From: Vicinamibacteria bacterium
GTDB taxonomy: Bacteria; Acidobacteriota; Vicinamibacteria; Vicinamibacterales; UBA2999
Length of the DNA: 13,749 bases
Direction of reading: 5' to 3'
Assembly (NCBI GenBank): GCA_025938035.1
Contig: JAICQE010000129.1
Span: forward strand, 1-13,749
Position 1 is the stretch's first letter; the number at the start of each line of letters is the position of its first letter. The notes beneath the pieces were generated by a model. The model saw only the letters and a list, made by a program, of their open reading frames with translations, searched no databases and was not told where the DNA came from. Of this stretch, positions 7,150 to 13,749 are shown piece by piece. Both the position numbers and the translations under genes were made by a program.

Positions 7150-7614
7150 ATGAAGATCAAGGACATCATGACCCGTGAGCCGGCCATTTGCTCGCGGGGC
7201 ACCAACCTGGCGGCGGCGGCGAAGCTCATGCTCGACGCCGACTGCGGCATCCTCCCAGTCGTCGACGACGAGAGCAAGCTTGTTGGCGTTGTCACCGACC
7301 GCGACATGTACATCGCCCTTGCCACGAGGAACAGGCTGGCGTCGCAGGTCACGGTGGGAGAAGTGGCGCGCACGACCGTCTTCACCTGTGCCCCGGACGA
7401 CGATGTGGAGTCCGCGCTTCAGACGATGCGCCAGCACCGGGTCCGCCGGCTGCCGGTCGCAGGGTTCGGCGGTGCCGTCGCGGGCATCGTCTCGATGAAC
7501 GACATCGTGCTTGCGGCCGGAGCACGCAAGCCGGTTCGCAACGAGGCGGTCGTCGAGACCCTGCAGGCGATCTGCGCACACCATCTGCCCGTGCCGCACA
7601 TTACGGCGGCGTGA
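7150..7614 (+). CDS. Two-CBS-domain protein
   Basis: A 154-residue soluble protein consisting almost only of a CBS pair (about 7-60 and 73-125), starting MKIKDIMTREP. The ligand-type segments are LVGVVTDRDM (44-53) and VAGIVSMNDI (110-119). CBS pairs bind AMP, ATP, NAD or related ligands and report energy state. With no attached enzyme domain, this one presumably acts on partner proteins. The last 30 residues (ending in HHLPVPHITAA) are a His-rich tail of unknown role. GAGGAG at 7137-7142 fixes the start. It sits between the Usp and ZIP genes in the same direction. Confidence 0.92.
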   Translation: MKIKDIMTREPAICSRGTNLAAAAKLMLDADCGILPVVDDESKLVGVVTDRDMYIALATRNRLASQVTVGEVARTTVFTCAPDDDVESALQTMRQHRVRRLPVAGFGGAVAGIVSMNDIVLAAGARKPVRNEAVVETLQAICAHHLPVPHITAA

Positions 7615-7626
7615 CAGCTGGATTGG

Positions 7627-7641
7627 TAGTTCGCTCGTTGG
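7627..7641 (+). repeat. Direct repeat copy 1 (upstream of ZIP gene)
   Basis: TAGTTCGCTCGTTGG lies 12 bases after the CBS stop and 23 bases before the ZIP start. It matches copy 2 at 8448-8462 in 14 of 15 bases, and a further partial unit, TAGTTGG, follows at 7643-7649. The two copies bracket the ZIP gene. Confidence 0.5.
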
Positions 7642-7658
7642 ATAGTTGGTAGTCAATC

Positions 7659-7671
7659 AGGCCAGTGGCCT
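7659..7671. promoter_or_regulatory. Palindrome centred on the ZIP start codon
   Basis: AGGCCA-G-TGGCCT is a perfect 13-base inverted repeat with the GTG start codon (7665-7667) at its centre. It could be a small operator or could mask the start. It replaces the normal ribosome binding site region, where only a weak AGG is present. Confidence 0.2.
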
Positions 7672-8450
7672 CCTTTGTCGACGTCTTTCGTGCGGCCGAT
7701 CCAGTGGCGCAGGCCTTCGTGGCGACGCTTGGCACCTATGCGCTGACGGCCATCGGCACGCTGCCGGTATTCCTTTTCCGCAGCGCACCGCGCCGCCTGA
7801 TGGACGCGATGATGGGGTTCGCGGGCGGCGTGATGGTGGCCGCCTCGTGCTGGTCGCTGTTGGTCCCTTCCATCGAAACCGGCGGGGTGTTCGCGGCTGT
7901 GGCCGGTCTGCTGGCAGGTGGCGGGTTCATCTATGTAGCTGACCAGCTGTTGCCGCATCTCCACAGTGAGTTTCCCGACGAAGCGACGACGGAGGGACCG
8001 CGTGTCGCCTGGCAGCGATCGACGCTGCTGATGCTGGCGATCACGCTCCACAATTTTCCGGAAGGTCTGGCCGTGGGTGTGCGGTTCGGAGGCGGGGACA
8101 TCGGTGCGGCGACGGCGCTGGCCATCGGCATCGGTCTTCAGAACGTGCCCGAAGGGCTCGCGATCGCGCTGCCGCTGCATCGCGGCGGGATGAGCCGCGG
8201 ATGGGCGTTCTTCTGGGGCCAGCTGTCTGCGATTGTCGAGCCTGTCGCCGGTGTGCTGGGAGCGGGGGTCGTGTTGTTCTCGAGCACCGCGCTCCCATAC
8301 GGGATGGCCTTCGCCGCCGGCGCCATGCTCTACGTCGTGATCGAGGAGCTGATACCTGAAACCGTTCGCAGCGGCACGACCGACGTTGCCACGCTCGGAT
8401 TCATCGGCGGTTTCGCCGTGATGATGGCGCTCGACAACCTCCTGGGCTAG
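7665..8450 (+). CDS. ZIP-family metal transporter (GufA-like)
   Basis: A 261-residue inner-membrane protein with about eight hydrophobic segments, predicted to import zinc or a related divalent metal. The metal path motifs are clear: HNFPEG at 129-134 and QNVPEG at 159-164, with E192 (VEPVAG) in the next helix and EELIPE (227-232). The Gln in the second motif, where E. coli ZupT has His, is typical of the GufA branch. The segment DQLLPHLH (93-100) may form a metal-binding loop. GTG 7665 is the only start that keeps the first membrane helix, but its ribosome binding site is weak, so the exact start is less sure than the identity. The gene is bracketed by 15-base repeats and its stop codon lies in a hairpin. 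Confidence 0.92.
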   Translation: MASFVDVFRAADPVAQAFVATLGTYALTAIGTLPVFLFRSAPRRLMDAMMGFAGGVMVAASCWSLLVPSIETGGVFAAVAGLLAGGGFIYVADQLLPHLHSEFPDEATTEGPRVAWQRSTLLMLAITLHNFPEGLAVGVRFGGGDIGAATALAIGIGLQNVPEGLAIALPLHRGGMSRGWAFFWGQLSAIVEPVAGVLGAGVVLFSSTALPYGMAFAAGAMLYVVIEELIPETVRSGTTDVATLGFIGGFAVMMALDNLLG

Positions 8451-8462
8451 TTGGCTCGTTGG
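8448..8462 (+). repeat. Direct repeat copy 2 (downstream of ZIP gene)
   Basis: TAGTTGGCTCGTTGG starts on the ZIP stop codon and matches the copy at 7627-7641 in 14 of 15 bases, in the same orientation. Confidence 0.5.
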
Positions 8463-8469
8463 CCAACTA
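8448..8469 (+). terminator. Hairpin at the ZIP stop codon
   Basis: TAGTTGGC and GCCAACTA form a perfect 8-bp stem with a 6-base loop, beginning on the TAG stop. Only CTTAAC follows, so the T-run is poor. It is a weak or factor-assisted terminator, or a by-product of the repeat that overlaps it. Confidence 0.35.
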
Positions 8470-8544
8470 CTTAACGCCGCGCTGCGACTAATTCGCATCG
8501 GCGCGGCCGGGCGCGTGTGTCGCCTGGCCGGTCACGTCCTTTCG

Positions 8545-8569
8545 CCCCGACGGGGTGCCGGTACGGCAC
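8545..8569. repeat. Two abutting inverted repeats in the ZIP to 31-residue gene gap
   Basis: CCCCG-A-CGGGG (8545-8555) runs directly into GTGCCG-GTA-CGGCAC (8555-8569), sharing one base. The 290-base stretch 8451-8740 otherwise holds only the ZIP end hairpin and a doubtful open frame. These repeats could form a control structure for the downstream small gene. Confidence 0.25.
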
Positions 8570-8586
8570 GTGCGTCAACGTCTGGC

Positions 8587-8883
8587 GTGAAGAAACAACT
8601 GGTCTGGCCGGTCGTCGTCTTCGCTGTCGCCGCCGCCGCCATCGCCGTGCAATCAGGTTCTGGTGGGAGAGCGGGCGACATCTGTTTGCTGGTATGGCAA
8701 TTGCCCCTCGAGGAGATCGATCACCGGAGGAGGGGGAGTGATGCAGACCAAGCTACGCACGATCGGATGGAGCGCGTGGACACTCATCTTCGCGCTGCTG
8801 ATCCTGCTGCTCGCCATGGTGTACCTCGCGTATTAGCTCGCGGGAGACTGGAATTCTGCGATGCGATTGAAGAATCGCAATGA
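8587..8883 (+). CDS. Doubtful open frame with a signal-anchor-like start
   Basis: From GTG 8587 the frame begins KKQLVWPVVVFAVAAAAIAV, a lysine-led hydrophobic stretch typical of a signal peptide or membrane anchor. The remainder is Arg/Asp-rich and low in complexity. The frame overlaps the 31-residue gene completely and runs into the phosphoribosyltransferase remnant. No ribosome binding site is visible. It may be a short membrane peptide broken by a frameshift after about residue 25, or chance. Confidence 0.2.
   Translation: MKKQLVWPVVVFAVAAAAIAVQSGSGGRAGDICLLVWQLPLEEIDHRRRGSDADQATHDRMERVDTHLRAADPAARHGVPRVLARGRLEFCDAIEESQ
8741..8836 (+). CDS. Single-span membrane peptide, 31 residues
   Basis: ATG 8741 is preceded by a purine-rich GGAGGAGGGGGAG tract (8726-8738), the strongest ribosome binding site in the window. 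The product has a short basic N-terminus (MQTKLRTIGW), then about 18 hydrophobic residues (TLIFALLILLLAMVYLAY) that run to the stop. This is the form of small single-helix membrane proteins that sit beside a larger membrane partner. The likely orientation is N-terminus inside, by the positive-inside rule. It lies between the ZIP gene and the phosphoribosyltransferase remnant. Family and partner are unknown. Confidence 0.6.
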   Translation: MQTKLRTIGWSAWTLIFALLILLLAMVYLAY

Positions 8884-9106
8884 CGCGGCGACGCAGCTGG
8901 CCGGCAGGCTGGCCGCCTACCGGGGACAGAACCCCCTGGTCCTCGGAGTACCGCGGGGTGCCGTGCCGATGGCGCAGACCATCGCCGAGGCGCTCGGCGG
9001 CGAGCTCGACGTGGTGCTGGTGCGGAAGCTCCGGGCGCCCGGCGGGACCGTGTGTCGCATCGTTCGGAGGGAGCATGCAGCCTTCAGCGGCCGGCGCGCT
9101 GGATGA
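8861..9106 (+). pseudogene. Truncated phosphoribosyltransferase-like gene
   Basis: The first 62 residues match the start of the stand-alone predicted phosphoribosyltransferases often found in stress clusters: NRNDAATQLAGRLAAY, then LVLGVPRGAVPMA (27-39) and DVVLVRKLRAPGG (50-62). In intact members the last motif continues with a PELAIGA-like stretch and later an acidic PRPP-binding loop of the type DDGIATG, giving a protein of about 210-220 residues. Here the match stops near base 9047. Nineteen unrelated residues follow, ending at a TGA that overlaps the 3' end of the opposite-strand adaptor gene (9084). I looked for the missing part in the other two frames and did not see it, so this is a truncation and not a simple frameshift. 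An active enzyme is not expected. Confidence 0.7.
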
Positions 9107-10280
9107 TACGGGAGCCGTCATGCAGCAAGTCGCCAGGGTGAACGATGACCATCGCGCCTTCGGATAACCCCGACGTGACCTCAGCCTCCTGACCGGTCTG
9201 GTGGCCCAGTTCGACGACCGTCAGCCGCGCACGACCTTCGGCGGCGACGTAGACTGCCCAACGCGTGTCGTGGCGGAACAATGCGTTCGTCGGGACCTTC
9301 AATACCTTTTCCGCTTCCCAGAGGACGATGCGTGTTTCCACGCGATACGCGTCCCCCAGGACCGCGCAGTCCTCGCCGTGGGCGTTCAGGTCCAGCACGA
9401 CGTTCACGCGCTGCTCCTCGACGCCGAGCGCCGACACCTTGGTGAAACCGCCTGGTTCGACGCGCCTGACGGTCGCGGAGAGCACCCCGTCACCGCCCCA
9501 CTCCTCGACCGTCGCGCGGGCGCCTGGTCGGACGCGGACCGCATCGGTTGACAACAGGTCGGCGACGATTTCCATCTGCCGCGGATCGCCGATCTCGATG
9601 AGCGGTTCTCCGGCCGGAACGACGCTCTCGCTCTCGCGGAGCCGCTTGAGCACGACGCCAGCGACCGGCGCCCTGACCGCGACGATCTCCTCCGCCCGTC
9701 GCTCCACCGGCGCGGCGGCTCGGGCCCGTGCCCGCTCAACCTCGGCGGACGCGGTGCGAACGGCAAACACCGCCGCGTCGACGGCCTCGGCGGCAAGCGC
9801 GGCATCCGTCTCGCGTGCCTCGAGATCCTGCGTGGCGGTGGCGCCGGCTGCGGTCAGTGTGCGAACGCGAGTGAGTTCGCGCTGTGCCTGAATGAGCGCG
9901 GTACGCGCCCGTTGTTCCTCGGCGCGAGCCCGTCCGACCGAGGCCTCGGCGATCTGCACGGCGGCGACGGCCTCGGCTCGTGTCCTCGCGTCGAGCAGCG
10001 ATGGTGCCTCAGGCCGCAACCGTGCGACGACGTCACCCGCGGCGACGCGGTCGCCGGGTTCGAGCTCGATGCGCAGCACGCGTCCGGCGACAGGCGCGGC
10101 GATGACGAAGCGATCGCGGACACGGGTGCGGCCTTCCTCGTCGATCGTGACGACGAGCGGACCGCGCGTGACGCCGGCCAGGTCGACGGGCACTGGCGTC
10201 GGCCACAGGGCGACCAGTACGAGGCCGCCGATGACGGCGGTCGAGAGCAGCACGCGGCGGTCCGTCAGTACTCGCAGCAT
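9084..10280 (-). CDS. HlyD/MacA-type periplasmic adaptor (membrane fusion protein)
   Basis: A 398-residue protein with an N-terminal membrane anchor (about 10-27). Lipoyl half-motifs lie at about 58-90 (VIAAPVAGRVLRI to GDVVARL) and 201-231 (VRAPVAGVVLKRL to PLIEIGD). Between them is a long Ala/Arg/Glu-rich coiled-coil hairpin (about 95-195). Beta-barrel and membrane-proximal domains follow to the end (VTSGLSEGAMVIVHPGD). It should link the inner-membrane ABC permease to an outer-membrane TolC-like channel. ATG 10280 is chosen because GGAG lies eight bases ahead, inside the end of the permease gene, whose stop is five bases upstream. It is the last gene of the operon, with its 3' end overlapping the phosphoribosyltransferase remnant. 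No TolC gene is in the window. Confidence 0.9.
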   Translation of the reverse strand: MLRVLTDRRVLLSTAVIGGLVLVALWPTPVPVDLAGVTRGPLVVTIDEEGRTRVRDRFVIAAPVAGRVLRIELEPGDRVAAGDVVARLRPEAPSLLDARTRAEAVAAVQIAEASVGRARAEEQRARTALIQAQRELTRVRTLTAAGATATQDLEARETDAALAAEAVDAAVFAVRTASAEVERARARAAAPVERRAEEIVAVRAPVAGVVLKRLRESESVVPAGEPLIEIGDPRQMEIVADLLSTDAVRVRPGARATVEEWGGDGVLSATVRRVEPGGFTKVSALGVEEQRVNVVLDLNAHGEDCAVLGDAYRVETRIVLWEAEKVLKVPTNALFRHDTRWAVYVAAEGRARLTVVELGHQTGQEAEVTSGLSEGAMVIVHPGDLLHDGSRIIQRAGR

Positions 10281-10285
10281 CACAA

Positions 10286-12670
10286 TCACTCCGGCGCCTT
10301 GAGAACGCCCACAAGATCGAGCCGATCGAGGCGGCGCCGCACCAGCAGCCCCGACACCATCGTGGCGGCGATGACCGTGAGCCACGTCCACGCCATCGTT
10401 GCGGGCGCCGCGACGAAGGAGAGGCGGTACACCTCGTTCGTGAAGACCGCCATGATGAGCTCGCCGAACAGGTACCCGATGCCAATGCCGACCGGCAGCG
10501 CCACGACCGTCAGGATGGCAATCTCGCCCAGCAGAATCAGTGAGATCTCCGCGCGCGTAAATCCAAGGACGCGCAGGCTGGCCAGATCGCGGCTCCGCTC
10601 CGACAGTGACACCCGCGCCGAGTTGTAGACGACGCCGAAGGCGATGATCGCGGCGAAGGCAACGTTGATGAAAATCGACAGGTTCATGTGCTCGGCCATC
10701 GTGTCCCGGAAGTTCTGCAGCGCCGTATCGCGCATCGCGACCCCGGCGATCGCCGGCCTCGTCTTGACCGCCGCATAGAAGCGACCGCGCGCAGCGGGGT
10801 CCAGGGTCAGCGCGACGCTCGAGACGGTGTTCCCTTCGCGTAGCATCCGATGTAGCGGCTCGAGCCGCATGTACGCCTGAAGACCGAGACTGTCGTCCAC
10901 CAGTCCGGCGACGGTTACCGCGCGCACCGGACGGCGGCCCTCCAGGATTTCGACATACAGGGTGTCTCCGGCGCGCACCGACAGGATGTCGCCGAGCATT
11001 TGCGAGAGGAGCACACCCTGTACGGGCAGCTCGATCGCGCCGCGCCGGCGGTCGATCACGCGCGTCAGGTGCGGCGCCGGCGCCAGTCCGGTAACCGCCA
11101 GCGTCCGCGACCGTGTACCTGCGCGAAGCCGCGCCGGGACGATTCGCGCGGTCTCGATGTCCAGGACGCCCGGCAGGCGGGCGACCTCGTGCGAGACCCG
11201 CGCGGCCAGCGGCTCAACGAAGGTGAGAGTCGCGTCCTGCCGCATGGTCATGCTGAACTGCTCCTCGATGAGCGTATTCATCACGTCGATGAAGGCCAGG
11301 CCGACGAAGAGGACCGCGACCGCGAACGCGATGCCGGTCACAGACGCCAGCGCCTTGACCGGTTGCCGCTCGATCGCGCGCACGACCATGCGCATCGTGA
11401 ACGACAGCCGAAGCGGGCGCCATCGCGCCTCGAGCAGGCTCCGGCGATACCGCGCCGGCGGTTCCGGTCGCATTGCCTCGGCGGGCGGGATGCGTACGGC
11501 CCGGCGCACGGCCGCCTGCGCGCCCAGGCCGGCGATGAGCAGGCTGCCGGCGATTGCCAGCAGCGCGAGCGCGGGGGAAAGGTGATACGTGAGCGTCGGA
11601 AAGCGAAAGAACTCGTTGTAGAGGATGATCAGATTCGACCCGAGCCATGCGCCAGTCGCGACGCCGGTGATCGCCGCCACACTCGCGATGACGAGCGCCC
11701 ACTTGACGTAATGCCAGCCGACCGCAGGATTGGAGTAGCCAAGCGCCTTGAGCGCCGCGATCTGCGTCCGCTGCAGCCCGAGCGCGCGCGTCAGCGCCAC
11801 ATGCAGCACGAACGCCGCGACGCCAAGGAAGATGGCCGGAATCAGAAGTCCGAAGGTCTGGAGCTGGGTGAGCTCGTTGTCGAGCGTCCACGCCGACATC
11901 TGCAGCGATTGGGGGATCGCGCCGCGGCCGCCGTAGGGCTCCAACAGCCGATCGACCCCCGCCAGAACGTCGGCCTCTGATGCGTCCCCCGAGAGGCTCA
12001 GCGAGACCTCGTTGAAGCCTCCTTCCATGTCGAAGGCGGCGCCAAGGCTGCGGCGGTTCATCCAGAAAACGCCAAATCGCCGGGTATCGGGAAACATCTC
12101 TCCCGGCGCGATCGCGTAGACGTATTCCGGAGACAGCGCTACGCCGACAATGGTCAGTTCACGACGGCGCCCATTGATCAGCGCGCCGACGCGATCGCCG
12201 GGACGGAGATTGTGCGACTCGCAGAACAGCTCGCTGGCGAGGACTTCGTCGGGCCGCGACGCGTCGGGCCAGCGGCCCCGGCGCAGGAAGACGTCATTGA
12301 GAGGCGGGCGGCCCCGGTCTGGAATCGAAATCAGCCGGCCTGTTGCCGGTTCGGGCATGCCGGCGACATCGAGCGTGACGTCCACGACGACGCGGGTGGC
12401 GACGTCGTGAACCCCCGGAAGGGCCCTGAGCCGCCCGTCGAGGTGAGACGGTGCGCGCTTGAGGGACGCGAACACGTGCGCGAAGCGCGCCTCCTCGTAG
12501 TACGTCGCCCGCGCTCGCTGCAGCGACTCGAAGTTCGAGAAGTAGGCGACGAACATCGTCACGCCCGCGGCCATGACCGCAGCAATCGCCGCCGCCTGTC
12601 CTTTCATGCTCCACAGATCGCGCAGCAGCTTGCGGTTGAGCATATCGATCCATGCAGGCATCGTCACCAT
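10286..12670 (-). CDS. ABC exporter permease with two fused FtsX/MacB-type halves
   Basis: A 794-residue inner-membrane protein in which a MacB/FtsX permease unit occurs twice. Half one has a helix at about 24-44, a periplasmic domain to about 270, then helices near 272-296, 324-350 and 366-390. Half two has a helix at about 441-462, a periplasmic domain to about 660, then helices near 664-686, 708-735 and 757-778. The cytoplasmic coupling segments are [20 protein letters not shown] (308-327) and [20 protein letters not shown] (699-718). One chain thus replaces a permease dimer. ATG 12670 overlaps the ATPase stop by seven bases and has AAGGG seven bases ahead. Relatives include LolCE, YbbP and MacB; the cargo (lipid, lipoprotein, peptide or drug) cannot be told from sequence. 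Confidence 0.93.
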   Translation of the reverse strand: MVTMPAWIDMLNRKLLRDLWSMKGQAAAIAAVMAAGVTMFVAYFSNFESLQRARATYYEEARFAHVFASLKRAPSHLDGRLRALPGVHDVATRVVVDVTLDVAGMPEPATGRLISIPDRGRPPLNDVFLRRGRWPDASRPDEVLASELFCESHNLRPGDRVGALINGRRRELTIVGVALSPEYVYAIAPGEMFPDTRRFGVFWMNRRSLGAAFDMEGGFNEVSLSLSGDASEADVLAGVDRLLEPYGGRGAIPQSLQMSAWTLDNELTQLQTFGLLIPAIFLGVAAFVLHVALTRALGLQRTQIAALKALGYSNPAVGWHYVKWALVIASVAAITGVATGAWLGSNLIILYNEFFRFPTLTYHLSPALALLAIAGSLLIAGLGAQAAVRRAVRIPPAEAMRPEPPARYRRSLLEARWRPLRLSFTMRMVVRAIERQPVKALASVTGIAFAVAVLFVGLAFIDVMNTLIEEQFSMTMRQDATLTFVEPLAARVSHEVARLPGVLDIETARIVPARLRAGTRSRTLAVTGLAPAPHLTRVIDRRRGAIELPVQGVLLSQMLGDILSVRAGDTLYVEILEGRRPVRAVTVAGLVDDSLGLQAYMRLEPLHRMLREGNTVSSVALTLDPAARGRFYAAVKTRPAIAGVAMRDTALQNFRDTMAEHMNLSIFINVAFAAIIAFGVVYNSARVSLSERSRDLASLRVLGFTRAEISLILLGEIAILTVVALPVGIGIGYLFGELIMAVFTNEVYRLSFVAAPATMAWTWLTVIAATMVSGLLVRRRLDRLDLVGVLKAPE

Positions 12671-13413
12671 TGCAGATCCCTTGCTCCGGCCTTGTGTGCG
12701 TGCGTCTCGATGCCGACCACCCGTCCGTCGGCCAGCCGAACCACGCGATCGGCCATGCCGGCGATCGCTGCGTTGTGCGTAATGACGACGGTGGCGGTCC
12801 CAAGCTCCCGGTTGACGCGCTCGAGCGCCTCCAGGACCACCACTCCTGTGGTGATGTCGAGCGCGCCTGTGGGTTCGTCGCAGAGGAGCACGGATGGCTG
12901 CTTGGCGATGGCCCGTGCGATCGCGACGCGCTGCTGCTCACCGCCCGACAACTGCGCAGGGAAGTGATTCAGGCGGTGGCCGAGGCCGACCAGCGCCAGT
13001 GCGTCTTCGGGCGGCATGGGACGGTCGACGAGCTCCGTCACCAGCGCGACGTTCTCACGAGCCGTCAGGCTGGGAATCAGGTTGTAGAACTGGAAGACGA
13101 ACCCGACATGGAATCGCCGGTACTCGGTGAGGGCGGCCTCCGTCGCTGTGGTGAGGTTCTGGTCGGCGTAGATCACCTCGCCGGTGGTCGGCAGGTCGAG
13201 TCCGCCGAGGATGTTGAGCAGCGTCGACTTGCCGGAGCCGGAAGGTCCAAGGAGCACCACCAGTTCACCGGGCGCGAGGTCGAAGTCGACGCCACGGAGC
13301 GCCTCAATGCGAACCTCGCCCACTTGGTACACCTTGGTGAGCGCCCGGGCCGTGAAAACGGGCATCGCCCGGACGATCGGGTCGTGTAATGTCGCGGGCG
13401 CGCTCGCAGGCAT
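12664..13413 (-). CDS. ABC exporter ATPase (LolD/MacB/YbbA type)
   Basis: A 249-residue nucleotide-binding subunit that powers the permease encoded next to it. All ABC motifs are intact: Walker [10 protein letters not shown] (56-64), Q-loop with Q108, signature LSGGE (155-159), Walker B CDE with D179-E180, and switch His213. The [19 protein letters not shown] opening and [18 protein letters not shown] are typical of the LolD/MacB group. ATG 13413 is supported by GGAG eight bases ahead; the inner Met17 has no such site. It is the first gene of a three-gene operon with overlapping or near-overlapping junctions. Confidence 0.95.
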   Translation of the reverse strand: MPASAPATLHDPIVRAMPVFTARALTKVYQVGEVRIEALRGVDFDLAPGELVVLLGPSGSGKSTLLNILGGLDLPTTGEVIYADQNLTTATEAALTEYRRFHVGFVFQFYNLIPSLTARENVALVTELVDRPMPPEDALALVGLGHRLNHFPAQLSGGEQQRVAIARAIAKQPSVLLCDEPTGALDITTGVVVLEALERVNRELGTATVVITHNAAIAGMADRVVRLADGRVVGIETHAHKAGARDLQW

Positions 13414-13502
13414 GGACGGATCTCCATGACTTCTTCAGCAGGTGCGATGCCACAGGGTATTGGCCTGCCTGTCGGCCACAGCACCGGCGGAGGTGGGAAA
13501 AC

Positions 13503-13520
13503 TTTCGTGGATCCGCGAAA
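13503..13520. promoter_or_regulatory. 18-base near-perfect palindrome ahead of the exporter operon
   Basis: TTTCGTGGATCCGCGAAA is symmetric except for one base pair. It lies in the 124-base gap between the acyl-CoA ligase stop and the ATPase start. It could be an operator for the exporter operon. Alternatively, read on the minus strand it is a short hairpin followed by GTTTTC, 17 bases past the ligase stop, which would suit a weak terminator. Confidence 0.35.
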
Positions 13521-13537
13521 TCGTTCGCGCCTCGATG

Positions 13538-13749
13538 TCAACCGGCAGGCACGATGCGCACGCGTGCGTCAACGGCCGTTGCCCCGGCCGCCGACACGAT
13601 GACGGGGTTGAGGTCGAGCTCCTGAATCTCGGGGCACAGTTCGAGCAGGGCCGAGACGCGGAGGACGACGTCCCGCAGAGCGGCTTCGTCGGCCATCGGC
13701 GCCCCACGGAAGCCACGCAGCAGTGCGATGCCCCGCAGCTCGTCGAGCA
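13538..13749 (-). CDS. C-terminal end of an ADP-forming acetate/acyl-CoA ligase (5' part outside window)
   Basis: A minus-strand frame enters from the right edge and runs 69 codons to TGA 13538-13540. It reads LRGIALLRGFRGAPMAD, then a helix, then CPEIQELDLNPVIV, and ends AVDARVRIVPAG. The order L-L-x-G-F-R-G-x-P to E-I-x-E-L-D-L-N-P to A-V-D-A-R-V is the end of the ATP-grasp (beta) domain of NDP-forming acyl-CoA synthetases, where the E-x-D-x-N-P segment helps bind nucleotide and metal. The family makes ATP or acyl-CoA from ADP, phosphate and acyl-CoA, reversibly. Whether an N-terminal alpha domain or a GNAT domain is attached cannot be seen. Confidence 0.8.
   Translation of the reverse strand, partial: LDELRGIALLRGFRGAPMADEAALRDVVLRVSALLELCPEIQELDLNPVIVSAAGATAVDARVRIVPAG

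Noticed and set aside
6953..7153. 66-codon plus-strand frame ending in an ATGA overlap with the CBS start
   Set aside because: Third codon positions are not GC-rich, no good ribosome binding site, and it runs through the palindrome cluster; the overlap is probably chance.
7653..8498. 281-codon minus-strand open frame opposite the ZIP gene
   Set aside because: Composition is Arg/His/Gln-rich and it lies opposite a protein with clear HNFPEG and QNVPEG motifs.
11000..13389. Several 200-330 codon plus-strand frames opposite the exporter operon
   Set aside because: All are antisense to the permease or ATPase, which have intact family motifs; none shows its own motif or ribosome binding site.
1..13749. 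CRISPR array, tRNA, rRNA, transposase or phage genes
   Set aside because: Looked for spaced repeats, cloverleaf-like sequences and transposase or integrase motifs; none seen.

Overview
The window is a GC-rich, gene-dense bacterial sequence with Shine-Dalgarno sites ahead of most genes. Gene content and protein style (ADP-forming acyl-CoA ligase, fused FtsX exporter, stress-island genes) would fit an Acidobacteriota-like or deltaproteobacteria-like soil or sediment organism. No rRNA or other phylogenetic marker is present, so this placement is inference only.

Layout. (1) 1-163: tail of an unidentified plus-strand gene. (2) 333-2615, plus: a ClpA/ClpC-type AAA+ unfoldase with two ATPase modules and an LGF ClpP-docking tripeptide, but with the usual pore-loop tyrosines replaced. 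(3) 5833-2789, minus: an apparent operon of a 92-residue Cys-rich protein, phosphoenolpyruvate synthase (ppsA, 11-bp overlap) and a 75-residue winged-helix-like protein. (4) 5834-6052: divergent control region with a 7-bp inverted repeat and a sigma-54-like -24/-12 element. (5) 6053-9106, plus: tandem universal stress protein, two-CBS protein, ZIP metal transporter, a 31-residue membrane peptide with a very strong ribosome binding site, and a truncated phosphoribosyltransferase. (6) 13413-9084, minus: a tightly coupled ABC exporter operon (ATPase, fused double-FtsX permease, HlyD/MacA-like adaptor). (7) 13749-13538, minus: the C-terminal end of an ADP-forming acetate/acyl-CoA ligase.

How the genes may work together. 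Positions 279-9106 look like a stress or low-energy island: nucleotide-sensing proteins (Usp, CBS), protein quality control (Clp), PEP regeneration from pyruvate (PpsA), metal uptake (ZIP) and small uncharacterised proteins. The ADP-forming acyl-CoA ligase at the right edge would fit substrate-level ATP formation. The exporter operon meets the island tail to tail, exactly where the phosphoribosyltransferase loses its C-terminal two thirds, so 9047-9083 is a probable rearrangement junction. I saw no CRISPR array, tRNA, rRNA, transposase or phage gene. The best leads are the variant Clp pore loops, the three small uncharacterised genes around ppsA and the ZIP gene, and the phosphoribosyltransferase breakpoint.
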